The notes below the pieces were generated by a model. The model ran no database searches, was not told the DNA's origin, and saw only the letters and a list, made by a program, of their open reading frames with translations. 64,000 nt of DNA from Acanthochromis polyacanthus (lineage: Eukaryota > Chordata > Actinopteri > Pomacentridae): NCBI RefSeq assembly GCF_021347895.1, contig NC_067134.1, positions 25,258,347-25,322,346 on the forward strand, in the 5' to 3' direction. This document shows, piece after piece, positions 1 through 9,901 of the stretch (within the stretch, counting starts at the first letter, position 1; every line of letters begins with the position of its first letter). The translations under genes were made by a program, and so were the position numbers.

Positions 1-314
1 AATAAATAATTATGGAATTTGTAAAGACACGATCATAATGAACATAAAAACAATAGTTTTTCTTTTTTAATTTTAATAAAAATGTATGAAAGCTCTCTCC
101 CATGGACTTCAGAAGTCCCTCAGTCATATGCCGACCCAGCTTCTGTTTTGTGTTTCTTTTGTGTGATCGTGTTTCTTCCTCCCGTTCTCTCGTCTTTTGT
201 CCTCACATGCCACGCAGCATAAACACTCTCTGACTGAGTGAGTTACGTAAGTGATCAAGTAAACACAGATCTCATTCTGACAGTTGGAATACACAACCAT
301 GCACTCTTCTCCGG

Positions 315-353
<39 letters not shown>

Positions 354-780
354 GAGCCGCTTCTATAATTTATGTAAAACTCAAATATTGAGGATCTTCG
401 TCACGGCTCGAGGACATTTCAGGTTATCGGAGAGCCCGACAGAACTGCGTACGGGCGACACTCGTTCACTTCATCGCTCCATCGCCCCACCAGGCTGAAG
501 CCAGCTGTGTGACCCAGAGATGAGCAGCTCCCTGTGGGTCACTGAGGCCCGTGGAGCCTCTAATCCTCCAGCTGCTTGGCCGGACACACTGATACAAATG
601 GTTGCAGGCTGTCAGGCCATTAGCCACAACACCTCCGCTGTGACTGCCTTCATGTAATGTTTTAAAGTAATAATATTCTGCATTTTACCACCTGAACCCC
701 AACACTAGCCAGCAGGCTGGAAAGGAATGCTTTTTGTTTGGTTTTGTTTTTTTTGAATTTCCAAAATTATCACAGAAGAG
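1..780 (+). other. Intronic sequence, probable last intron of pard3b (left part)
   Basis: No coding exon is recognisable here. The only structured item is the CA microsatellite at 319-352. The assignment as intron is an inference from the terminal exon starting at 6045, whose upstream intron must extend leftwards for at least several kilobases. Confidence 0.45.
319..352. repeat. (CA)n microsatellite
   Basis: An uninterrupted run of alternating C and A is seen directly. An open frame across it reads poly-Thr-His and is an artefact of the repeat. Confidence 0.95.
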
Positions 781-784
781 ATGA

Positions 785-2048
785 AGGGAGTTTTTGTCTC
801 AATTTCACCTGTTTTGTGTTGATTTTGGTGTTTTTTATGATGATTTTGGTCCTTTTTGTGGAGATTTTGATCTTTGTTGTGGTGGTTTTGGTCTTTTTGT
901 GATGATTTTGGTGTTTTTTGTGTTAATTTTGGTCCTTTTTGTGGCGATTTTGTGGTAATTTTGTTCCTTGTGGTGGTTTGGACTTTTTTGTGGTGATTTT
1001 GGTCCTTTTTGTGATAAATTTGTCCATTTTTGTGGTGGTTTTGGTCCTTTTAGTGGTAGTTTTGGTCCTTTTTGTGGTAATTTTGGTCCTTTTTGTGATG
1101 ATTTTGGTCTTTTTTGTGCTAGTTTTGGTCTTTTTTTGTGGTAAATTTGTCCATTTTTGTGGTGATTTTCCACATTTTTGCTGGCATATTTGAATGTTTC
1201 AGGTCAATTTTGGGTCTTTTTGGGATAATTTTGCTAATTTTTGGGACTGAATTTTAGTTTTTGTTGCAATTCTACCTGTTTTGTGGTAATTTTAGTCCTT
1301 TTTATGGTGATTTTGGTCCTTTTTGTGGTGATTTTGGTCATTTTTGTGATAGTTTTGTTCCTTGTGGTGGTTTTGGTCCTATTTGTGGTAATTTTGGTCC
1401 TTTTTGGTGGCATATTTAAAGCTTTCAAGGCAGTTTTGGCTCTCTTTGGGGTGATTTTGTGCCTTTTTGTGGCAATTTTGACAATTGCTGTGGCTATTTT
1501 GTGTCTTTCTGTGCCAGATTTGAATTTTTGTTGCAACTTTGTGGTAGTTTTGGTCCTTTTCATGATTAATTTGGCCATTTTTCTGGTGGTTTTCTACATT
1601 TTTGCTTGTATATTTGAATGTTTTGGGTCTTTTTGGAGTAATTTTCCAATTTTTTTCTGACAAATTTGAGTTTTTGTCGCAATTTCACCTGTTTTGTGGT
1701 AATTTTGTTCCTTTTTGTGGCGATTTTGGCCTTTTTGTGGTAATTTTGGTCCTTTTTGTGGTAATTTTGGTTGTTTTTGTGGTGATTTTGGCCTTTTTGT
1801 GGTGATTTTGGTCCTTTTTGTGGTAATTTTGGTTGTTTTTGTGGTGATTTTGGCCTTTTTGTGGTGATTTTGGTCCTTTTTGTGGTGATTTTGGTCGTTT
1901 TTGTGGCGATTTTGGCCTTTTTGTGGTAATTTTGGTCCTTTTTGTGGTAATTTTGGTCCTTTTTGTGGTGATTTTGGCCTTTTTGTGGTGATTTTGGTCC
2001 TTTTTGTGGTAATTTTGGTCCTTTTTGTGGCGATTTTGGCCTTTTTGT
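785..2048. repeat. T-rich minisatellite, about 21-bp unit (TTTTGGTCCTTTTTGTGG core)
   Basis: Tandem, imperfect units of about 20-21 bp repeat for about 1.26 kb. A longer motif (AATTTCACCTGTTTTGTGG or close variants) recurs near 803, 1265 and 1680, which indicates a higher-order period of roughly 400 bp. The unit length is a multiple of three over much of the array, so long open frames appear on both strands (Val/Leu/Phe-rich on +, Lys/Thr/Pro/Gln-rich on -). These frames have no start context, splice signals or protein-family resemblance and are not genes. Confidence 0.9.
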
Positions 2049-2062
2049 AGTGAAAGTGCACA

Positions 2063-2213
2063 GAGATGCTGAAATATGAACGTGCACGGAGAGTTGATGA
2101 AAATAAATTAAGGAGAGAGGTTGAAGAGGCAAGTAGGGCGCAAGAAAAGATGAATATGCGAGCGGAAAATATGGAAATTGATGATCGCAAAGGGGGAAAA
2201 CAGAGGAGAGTGG
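2063..2213 (+). other. Candidate coding exon or ORF remnant rich in Lys/Arg/Glu
   Basis: An AG acceptor-like site (CACAG at 2058-2062) follows a pyrimidine-rich stretch supplied by the preceding minisatellite. It opens a frame starting MLKYERARRVDENKLRREVE and continuing as a charged, helix-prone segment of about 45 residues before composition changes abruptly. A possible donor (TG|GTGACA) lies near 2213. PAR3-family proteins do carry charged coiled-coil segments before their C-terminal tail, so a missed exon of the upstream gene is conceivable, but I recognise no specific homology and chance is at least as likely. Confidence 0.18.
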
Positions 2214-3430
2214 TGACAGAAGGAAGGGGAAGCCGGTGGAGCTTCCTGTGTGTTTGGGTGGCCCTGAGGACCCAGGTGTTCCCCCTCCTCTGTCCATGCA
2301 TCGCTCCTTTCCTCTTTCTTCCCCTCTCACTGCCTCCCCTGGTGGCCTTCACCATTTAATCTGGATTAATGAGGAGGCTGACCTTCACCACTCTTTCTCT
2401 CTCAAGCTCTTTCCACTCCTGCCTCGTCTTCGCTGAGCCTCCCAGGGAGGAATCTGCGTTTTTTTAGCCAGACTTCACATCTACTTCTGTCTCCACACGT
2501 CTTCATTTCAGATGTTATTTTTCCGCCTCTTATTTCTTCATCTGTTTTTTTGCTTCCTCCACTCATTTTCCTCCTTATCTGAGCTGGGTGGGTGCTGGTA
2601 TCTGTGTGGGTTCAGCTCCCGTCCTTCCTGCTCTGCTGCTGACTGACAAGGCAGCGCTGTTCACCGCTCAGACCACCTGTGTTTCCTGTTTGGGTGGTCA
2701 GGCCTCCCAGCACACAGAAAACACACTACACCGAGATGTGGTACACACACACACACACACACATGTAGAGCTTCACGTCACCGCGGTCCGTGAATATCCT
2801 CAAGGGAAGCCCGCTAGGGCGCACACACTCACAACCGGGCTGTGTGCTGCCTAATCTGTGGTGAGTGACTCATTCTAATTGGCCAGTCAACAGGTGCTGA
2901 GCTCCACTCGAGGGACTGGACAGAGGAGACGCAGGGATATGATTACAGAACAAGGGAGAGGCTCAGCTCAAGGCTTCTGTATAATAACTACAGTGGGAGC
3001 CATTGTTGAAGGGTGGGAAGTGAATGTTGAAATGTGTTTTGCTGCTCTTTGTTGCTGATTGATACAGGGATTTGAAGTGTTGCCAGCCGAATGCTGCATT
3101 AAATTTTGTGTTTTTTGTGCACCGGAGGGGTCAAACGTTCACTACCTGATTATTGTGGCCTAAAGAATTCATGATAACAATATTACCACAATATTTATAG
3201 GAAATCTGGAACGTTGGCACTAATTTCTTAGCATATGCATGAAAACAAACCCTACTATGTGTACAGATCACAGGATTATTGTTGCCAAAGAAATTCACTG
3301 TTTACGTCATTTTATATACAGAGGGAATTTATTTATGAACCCTCCTGTGGTGTTAACATCCTGCACACTCCCCGTGTTCTAAGGGTAAAAAATGAACCGC
3401 CTGCCTTGGTTTTAGCCTGGTTGTTTCCTG
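2214..3430. other. Intronic sequence without recognised genes
   Basis: A short CA run lies at about 2742-2762. Around 3340-3420 is a fragment beginning AACCCTCCTGTGGTG that resembles the end of the TTAA-type element seen elsewhere in this window. Nothing else is recognisable. Confidence 0.4.
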
Positions 3431-3613
3431 GCTAACACAATGTAGTATCAGAACACAGGAGCGATGGTTGCTGGAAATGTTCCTCTGTACCCCGACAGAG
3501 ATATTCCATTAAACATTTATTCATTTAGTGTTATCTTCATTGGACAAAAACTGCTTTTATTTCAAAAATAAGGACATTTCTAAGTGACCCCAAACTTTTT
3601 AACATCGGTATAG
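3431..3613 (-). mobile_element. Tc1/mariner-like MITE, truncated copy
   Basis: Read on the minus strand this matches the MITEs at 18544-18882 and 36222-36575: it shares the GACCCCAAACTTT subterminal motif, the CCTCTGTACCCC block and the GTTCTGATACTACATTGTG block. One terminal repeat is degraded and part of the interior is missing. It is a non-autonomous element with no coding capacity. Confidence 0.7.
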
Positions 3614-4600
3614 AACCAGGTAGTGTAACTTGTAGCATGTAGCTGCTAGCATTATGCTAATTTCTGCTGCTGGAACACCTCTTTACAGGTTGTATAATCC
3701 TTACCTAGAGGTGAAACATATGCTGTGTGGATGGTACTTCTGCAGCTCGCCCACACTGAGACAGACTCTTGAGATTTGTGCATTTGGTTTGAAGGTGATC
3801 TTTCCCACATGTGGTCAGAAACAGGTAGAGCAGTTTGTGATGAAGTTTGGACTGAACACAGGAAGTTTGTTGTCTCAGGCTGAGCAGCGACACTCGAGTG
3901 CCAGAAGTTCTCACGTACGATGTTGACAGGACTCCTGCAGCTCGCCACTTTTAAAAATAGGAGAGTTTCCTTTACAGCTCGGCCGATGAAGTCCTGACTT
4001 CTAGATTTGTTTACTCGCTCTCGCTAGACTTGTGTGTCACTCAGCACTGGAAACAGCACATAAGATGGAAAACATTTGGGCCTGAATGAAAGGTGAGCAG
4101 CCCTCCCTTTTCCTTTCTCCTCTGTCTCTGATTCTCTCCCCCCTTCCGTCTCACTTTCTCTCCCTTTCCAGCCTCTCTTGCCTCCGTCTCCCCCAGGCCC
4201 GCGTGTCGCCTTACCCAGGGGTTTAGGCCCTAATCACCCACAGCTAGTGGGAGGGAACCGGAGACTTCCAGCTGGCTGCCTCGTTATTGCACACTCCTGG
4301 GACACACATTCCTCCACACACGAGCTGAACACACACACACCACCTCATATATGCTTACCGAGGCATTTGCTGTTATCTCTTGGCATCTCTCCATCCACGT
4401 CCCCCCCGACCTCCTCCCACACAAACTCGATCCTGCCAAGGCCACAGCCTCACCACGTAAACTGAATAACAGAAGGAGGCTTACCACGAGGGAGGGCCAA
4501 ATCTCTGGCACGTCCTTTCCTCCAGACCAGTTTAAACCAGTGTTAAATATTGTCATCATCCACACGCTCAGGAGTACATCTATATGTCACCGTGTCAACC
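3614..4600. other. Intronic sequence without recognised genes
   Basis: Pyrimidine-rich stretches occur near 4100-4200, with a short CA run near 4330. Open frames present here have no splice or family support. The last bases (GTCTTTCT at 4601-4608) are the left copy of the target-site duplication of the adjacent hAT-like element. Confidence 0.4.
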
Positions 4601-4608
4601 GTCTTTCT

Positions 4609-6029
4609 CCGGGGTGTCAAACATGCGGCCCGCGGTCCAAAACCGGCCCTCCAGACGGTCCAATCCGGCCCGCTGGACGACTTTGTAAAGAGTAAAAATT
4701 ACAGAGAAGACATTGACTGCAGATTGTCAGTTTGAAAATCTATAAATTTAAAATATTTTTGAGAACATGACAAGTTGTTTTGATCATAAAGTAAAATACT
4801 AGATTGCTCATTGTTCTTTTGTCATTTTGTGTCTCATTTTTGTCATATTTTTTTAAACTTTTGTCGTATGTCTCATGTTTCGGTCGTTTTGTTTCTTGTT
4901 TTTGTGTTTCCTTTTTGTCTCGAGTTTTTTTTTTGTCATTTTGTTACTTTTTTTGTAATTTTTTTGACTCGTGTGTCCAATGTTTTGTCTCTTTTTTTCA
5001 TATTGTTTGTCTCATTTTTGTCATATTTTTTTAAACTTTTGTCGTATGTCTCATGTTTTGGTCGTTTTGTTTCTGGTTTTGGTGTTTCTTTTTGTCTCGA
5101 GTTTTTTTTGGTCATTTTGTTATTTTTTTGTGATTTTTTTTTTGTCTCATGTGTCCAATGTTTTGTCTCTTTTTGTTTCATATTGTTTGTCTCATTTTTG
5201 TCAGATTTTTTTTAGTTTTGTCGTATGTCTCATGTTTTGGTCGTTTTGTTTCTTGTTTTTGTGTTTCCTTTTTGTCTCGAGTTTTTTTTGTCATTTTGTT
5301 ACTTTTTTTGTCATTTTTTGACTCGTGTGTCCAATGTTTGGACTGTTTCTGTTTTGTTTCACATTGTTTGTCTCATTTTTGTCATTTTGTGTCTCCTTTT
5401 TGCAATATGTTGTCTTGTTTTTGCTCCTTTTTTGTCTTTTTTTGTCTGACTTTTGTCATTTGTCTCATGTTTTTGCCGTTTTGTTCCTTTCTTTGACATT
5501 TTCTGTCTTGCTTGTGTACAATTTTTTGTTACTTTGTAACATTTTTGTCAAATTTTAAGTCTCTTTTTTGTTTTGTTTCATGTCGTTTGTCTCATATTTG
5601 TCATTTCCGGTCTCATTTTTGTAATATTTTGTCTTGTTTTTGTTGTTTTTGTTTGACTTTTATAATTCTGATCATGAAGTAAAACACTACATCATTCGGT
5701 TCCAGATAGCTGTGACTAAATGTTGTGGTCTGCAGACACTCTGTGCTGTCTAAGTTGTAATGTGGAAATGATAAACTGAGGCATAATATTGCTAAAATTG
5801 GACTTTTTTTTCTTCAGAAACTTCAGGTTGTTCATAATGTCTTGTAAAAAAGATAATTCCTTAAATGTGAACATTTTCAGAATGTACGTGTTTTCATTTA
5901 AACAAAGGAAAAATTTGGAGTTGTTGTTATTGTTTGGTTATTGTGCTGTGATTTTACTTGTCCGGCCCACAGTTCAGATCAAATTGGGCTGAACGTGGCC
6001 CCTGAGCTAAGATCAGTCTGACACCTCTG
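4609..6029 (+). mobile_element. hAT-like non-autonomous element with minisatellite core, inserted in a splice acceptor
   Basis: The left end (GGGGTGTCAAAC, then a GGCCCGCGG/CCAAAACCGGCCCTCCAG block) and the right end (CAGTCTGACACCTCTG) form imperfect terminal inverted repeats of the family seen at least six more times in this window. An 8-bp direct repeat TCTTTCTC (4602-4609 and 6031-6038) flanks it and is the expected hAT target-site duplication length. The interior from about 4810 to 5680 is a T-rich minisatellite. The right copy of the duplication is part of the polypyrimidine tract of the acceptor at 6043-6044, so the insertion went directly into that splice site. No transposase is present. 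Confidence 0.75.
4810..5680. repeat. T-rich minisatellite (TTTTGTC-based) with a 179-bp higher-order period
   Basis: Short TTTTGTCNN units are organised in larger blocks. The phrase GTCGTATGTCTCATGTTT recurs near 4862, 5041 and 5220, which gives three higher-order copies of about 179 bp. Long Phe/Leu/Cys-rich open frames over this array are by-products of the repeat. Confidence 0.9.
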
Positions 6030-6044
6030 ATCTTTCTCTTTCAG
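6018..6044 (+). promoter_or_regulatory. 3' splice site with TE-derived branch-site candidate
   Basis: CTGAC at 6018-6022 fits the vertebrate YTNAY branch-site consensus. Its adenosine lies 23 nt upstream of the AG ending at 6044, a typical distance, and is followed by the pyrimidine tract TCTTTCTCTTTC. CTGAC is part of the terminal repeat of the hAT-like element at 4609-6029. Use of this site is an inference from the spacing and consensus. Confidence 0.55.
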
Positions 6045-6434
6045 GAGGGATCCGTATGATTACCCGACACACTCCAGACCTGTGCCCAGAGATCAGGCGC
6101 TCTACCCCAGCAGCTACCACGACCCTCCAGCTCCCAGCTACCCTGGCCGAGTGCCGCTTCCTCAGCCGGGCTCCCACTCCCAGCAGGCACCCGGCAACCC
6201 ACGCTACTACCCCTCATCCCCCACACCGGGCAGCCGCACCGTGCGGCGGTGAGGCAGGACGTCCCGCCTTCTCCTGGCGTGGGCCGGAGAGGGCGGCAGC
6301 GCTACGGCGACGGCTACCGGCAGCAAAGCCCCGGCCGCTACGCCAGCCCAGACCGGTTCCCCGATCGCTATCAGTACGAAGATGGAAGGCAGCCCGACCC
6401 GAGACGGAAGAGCCCCGCCATAGGTGCAGTCTGA
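6045..6434 (+). CDS. pard3b: Terminal coding exon, PAR3-family C-terminal tail (probable pard3b), with a frame disruption
   Basis: The exon follows a good acceptor (TTTCTCTTTCAG). It first reads in one frame (codons from 6046, RDPYDYPTHSRPVPRD...), giving a Tyr/Pro/Ser-rich tail of about 68 residues that meets TGA at 6250-6252. From 6249 a second frame, displaced by one base, continues with the same composition (VRQDVPPSPGVGRRGRQRY...) for 61 codons and ends ...RRKSPAIGAV with TGA at 6432-6434. The two halves read as one protein tail split by a small indel near 6240-6250. GCG|GTGAGG at the junction also resembles a splice donor, so an alternative 3' structure is possible. PAR3-family proteins are polarity scaffolds at cell junctions, and their C-terminal tails are low-complexity. 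I did not recognise the tail itself. The assignment rests mainly on the neighbour at 62448, which looks like nrp2, because PARD3B lies just upstream of NRP2 in human. Confidence 0.55.
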
Positions 6435-7000
6435 AAGGTCGTAGCCCCTAAAAGCTCCAAAGCTGCCACATTTGAGAACCATATGAGCTAAACTACCAAC
6501 CGAATCGATGAAAGCTGAGAGGATAAAACAGTGAAGGACTCGTTTGTGTGTGTGTATATAAATGTTGGAGCTGCCTGTGTGTAACATGATAGAGATTATT
6601 TTATGAAGAAATTAAGGGCAGTTCAGTTGATTACACTGATACATAGCATAACATAGTGCCAAATGTTGAATATAAATCAAATATATACGCAGCGCTGACT
6701 TGCATTTTGCACAAAGTGAAGGAACTGAAGAGGGATCACCTTGACCAGTCGCACCGCTGGAACACAACAGAAGCAGGAAGGTAAAGCAGGCAAACAGGAG
6801 AAGGAAGAACCCTCTCCATCAAAGTGTCTTCTCGCCCTTGATGTTTTGTCGCTTGGACTTCCTCCCCATCCTGCTGTCGCACCGGGATTGTTTTGTTTTT
6901 TTTCTATCCTCGCCTTTGATTATCCGGATGTGTCTGATGTGTGTAATTGCATTGCAGATGAGTTTATTAGTGACAATAAAAATGTAGAAATCCTGATCCG
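6435..7000 (+). other. pard3b: 3' UTR of the pard3b-like terminal exon
   Basis: The region runs from the TGA at 6432-6434 to just beyond the AATAAA at 6975 with no further splice signal that I can recognise. It is AT-rich and unique-looking. The 3' end is estimated at 10-30 nt past the hexamer. Confidence 0.5.
6975..6980 (+). terminator. Poly(A) signal AATAAA
   Basis: A canonical hexamer lies about 540 bp downstream of the stop codon, in the correct orientation for the terminal exon at 6045-6434. A GT-rich downstream element is not obvious. Confidence 0.55.
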
Positions 7001-8265
7001 CGCACCAGCTGAGTGACTCGTCCAACTCTGTGCAGCTCATAAAAGCTTTAATGAAACGTTTTACCCTTTAACATGTCGTTGTTAGAAGTCTCTGCACTGA
7101 AACCCAAACGTGTAACGGTGGTTTGATTGAAACATGCACGATTTTGATACAGATATTTTGCATTAAACACTTTAAGATTCCCACCAAACGCCACGTCGCT
7201 TCATTTCACCCCCGTCCTGCTTCCACTCGGCCAGAATCTGCACATTTTGAACGCCATGAGTCATCACTTTAAAAATTCATTACAATATTAATCTTAATTT
7301 CTCTGAGCACAATCTCCAGATAAATTTGCCCTGTGAGATGACTGATAGGAGTAGCCGGCATTCTGATAATGACTAAATCATCTTCGACAATTAGAGGCAG
7401 GGAAATCTCCACTAGAAAATGATTACTGCCCAATTTGCTCTCAGAAATAAAGATGGCACTGATTGGTGAAATTAGACTTGAAATGGGGAATAATTAGAGT
7501 GTGGAGAAGGCTTTTTTCTATCAGTTAATGTTTAATTAGCGTCATGGCCAGCAGGGACCAGCCTCTGCTGATCCGTCTGGTCTCTGCATTGCGTTGACCG
7601 TCGACTGTCTGAGCTGAAATAGACCAGGTAGATAAACGTTGATTATTTCAACCAGTTTCACACAAATGAACTCTCGCCGCGATCTTAACCTTTGGAGGAG
7701 CTAGCTCTACCGCTGATTCGACTCGGAAATGCGCATTATTCCACATTTCTCTTCATATAACACTTGTCAAAACAGCAAAACAATGAGCCAGAATAGACAA
7801 AAGCTGCATAAACAAGACAGGAAAAAGGCAGCTGTCTGCTAACCATCCTGTGATGTTAAAACCGGGAGAACAGTCCAAAATTACTTCTTAATACCTCGAG
7901 CTAAATCGAGCCGCTGCATCTGTATCAGAGCTGATTAAAAACGTGAGTGAATAGGAGGAAGAACTGGACAGACGTGCTTCATTCAGACTTTTAGAGACCC
8001 ACTGAGGATGTCTGCATGTTTTAGTTCATTAACAGTCGCACGTCTTCAGCTTTATGAGCGGCATGCCGTGGTATTACCATGCTGATGGTATGGTAATGGA
8101 ATTATGCCGTGGTAATGCAGGCATGGAACATTTTAAAAAGCTCCCTTTGGTGCGCTGATTAAAAACATTCCAGTATCTAAATTCGTCAGCTGATGATCAG
8201 TGCTGGACTATTCTGTCGGTTTATAATGAAATCCACAAGGCAAACGAGCAAAGAACGCTTTTATT
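7001..8265. other. Unique intergenic sequence, candidate conserved noncoding DNA
   Basis: There is no gene or repeat family that I recognise. The segment at about 7230-7620 is free of simple repeats and contains several TAAT/ATTA homeodomain-type cores, a composition often seen in vertebrate conserved noncoding elements. This is only a compositional hint. 8041-8110 contains a small diverged repeat around GCCGTGGTAAT. Confidence 0.25.
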
Positions 8266-9544
8266 AAACCCTCCTGTTGTCTTCATTTACGGGCATCAAA
8301 AATATTGTTTCCTCGTCTGAAAAAAATCCTAAAATTCAGCAAAAAAAAATCCCCGAATTTCAGAAAATTTGCAACAACTTTCAGGAAGAAAATTCAAATA
8401 ATTCCTTTAAAAATTCCCTGAAAAGTTTTATTTTAAAAAATCTCCCAAATTTGGCAAAAAAAATCTTGTAAATATGTACAAAAAATGAGTAAAAAATCTT
8501 CCAAAAAATCCTAAAAATATCTAAAATGATTACATATATATCAGTAAAACTTGTAATATTTTCTTTAAGAACATTCACATCAAAATGAAGCAAAAATCCA
8601 GCGAAATTTGCTGGATTTTGGTGGATTTTTATGTAAATGTTCTACGCCCTCCTGTTGTCTTTACTGATGGGCACCCGAAAAAATTTATCTGAAAAAAAAT
8701 CCTAAAATTCAGCCAAAAATTCCCCAAGTTTCTGAAAATTTGCAAAACTTTCAAGAAGAAAATTCTAATAATTCCATAAAAGTTTGACTTAAAAGTTTTA
8801 TTTTTTTAAAAATCCCCCAAATTTGGCAAGAAAATTCTTGTAAACATTTTTTAAAAATGAGTAAAAATATAAAAAAATTCGTCAGAATATCTAAAGTGAT
8901 TACATTTATATCAGTAAAACTTCTAATATTTTCTTTAAGAACATTCACAAAAAATCAACCAAAATCATTTGAATTTTGCTGGATTTTTGTAGATTTTTAT
9001 GTGAATGTTCTTCGCCCTCCTGTTGTCTTTACTGATGGGCACCCAAAAAATACTGCTTCTTTATCTGAAAAAAAATCCTAAAATTCAGCCAAAAAATCCC
9101 CAAAATTTTCAAAACCTTCAGGAAGAAAATTCCAATAATTCTTTTAAAATTTCCCTGAAAAGTTTTATTTTTTTAAAAATCCCCCAAATTTGGAAAAAAA
9201 TCTTGTAAATATTTTCAAAAAATGAGTAGAAATATTTTTAAAAACTGTAAAAATATTTAAAGTGATTCCAGATACATCAGTAAAACTTCTAATATTTTCT
9301 TTAAGAACATTCACAAAAATCAACCAAAATCCAATGAAATTTGCTGGATTTTGGTTGATTTTTATGTGAATATTCTTAAGAAACATTTTTAACATTTCTT
9401 TTTTTTTACTAAAAAATGTTCAGAAATTTCCCAAAATGTTGAAAATGTGGACAAAAGAAGTTTCACTGTGAAAATATGTATTTTCTTCCATATTTTCAAA
9501 CTTTAAACCGGGTCAATTTTGACCTGCAGGACGACACGAGGGTT
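8266..9544 (+). mobile_element. TTAA-type (piggyBac/Kolobok-like) non-autonomous element, internally triplicated
   Basis: The left end is AACCCTCCTGTTGTC preceded by TTA, and the right end is GACGACACGAGGGTT, forming an imperfect inverted repeat. The interior is A/T-rich with the subterminal motif TTCTTTAAGAACATTCACA. The block starting CCCTCCTGTTGTCTT recurs at about 8269, 8644 and 9011, so about 370 bp is present three times in tandem before a single right end containing GGTCAATTTTGACC. TTAA target preference is suggested by the flank and by the GGGTTAA at the end of the 60738-60927 copy. No transposase is present. Confidence 0.7.
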
Positions 9545-9901
9545 GATAAACACTGATTGCCTTAAAACAAATCTGGTTAAGATATCTTATCACCTGCCTT
9601 TGTAATAACTTCTTAAAATTGTAGCGAGGCTTTATGGACACCCTGTACATATAAAGAGGAGGGTTTGGATGCCAGGCTGGTGGGAGGGAAGGAGATCCAT
9701 CCAACAGCTCGGAGCCTCCTTAGCTGAAGAAGCAAACAAAGAAAGCAGCTCGCTCATCCTGGGAGGAACACAGGATGCTCTATTCAGGTGTGAGCCCACG
9801 GGGAACGGGCCGACAAAGCAGGAGCTGGTATGAAAAACCCGAGAAAGAAACGCTGCATGTTTGGTAACTGGCTTCTCTGTGGTACCGGCTTCTGCACAAA
9901 G
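9545..9901. other. Intergenic sequence with a short mariner-like repeat fragment
   Basis: The 39 bases at 9612-9650 (TTAAAATTGTAGCGAGGCTT then TATGGACACCCTGTACAT) match 17282-17320 closely. The motif resembles a mariner-type terminal repeat read inward, but both copies lack a partner end. Nothing else is recognised. Confidence 0.4.

Noticed and set aside
785..2330. Long open frames on both strands (Lys/Thr/Pro/Gln-rich on minus, Val/Leu/Phe-rich on plus)
   Set aside because: They are produced by a minisatellite whose unit is close to a multiple of three bases. There are no start context, splice signals or family resemblance.
6056..6451. 131-codon + frame overlapping the terminal exon
   Set aside because: It is the third frame of the pard3b-like exon, Arg/Ala/Pro-rich because of GC-rich codons, and does not fit the acceptor or the two frames with consistent tail composition.
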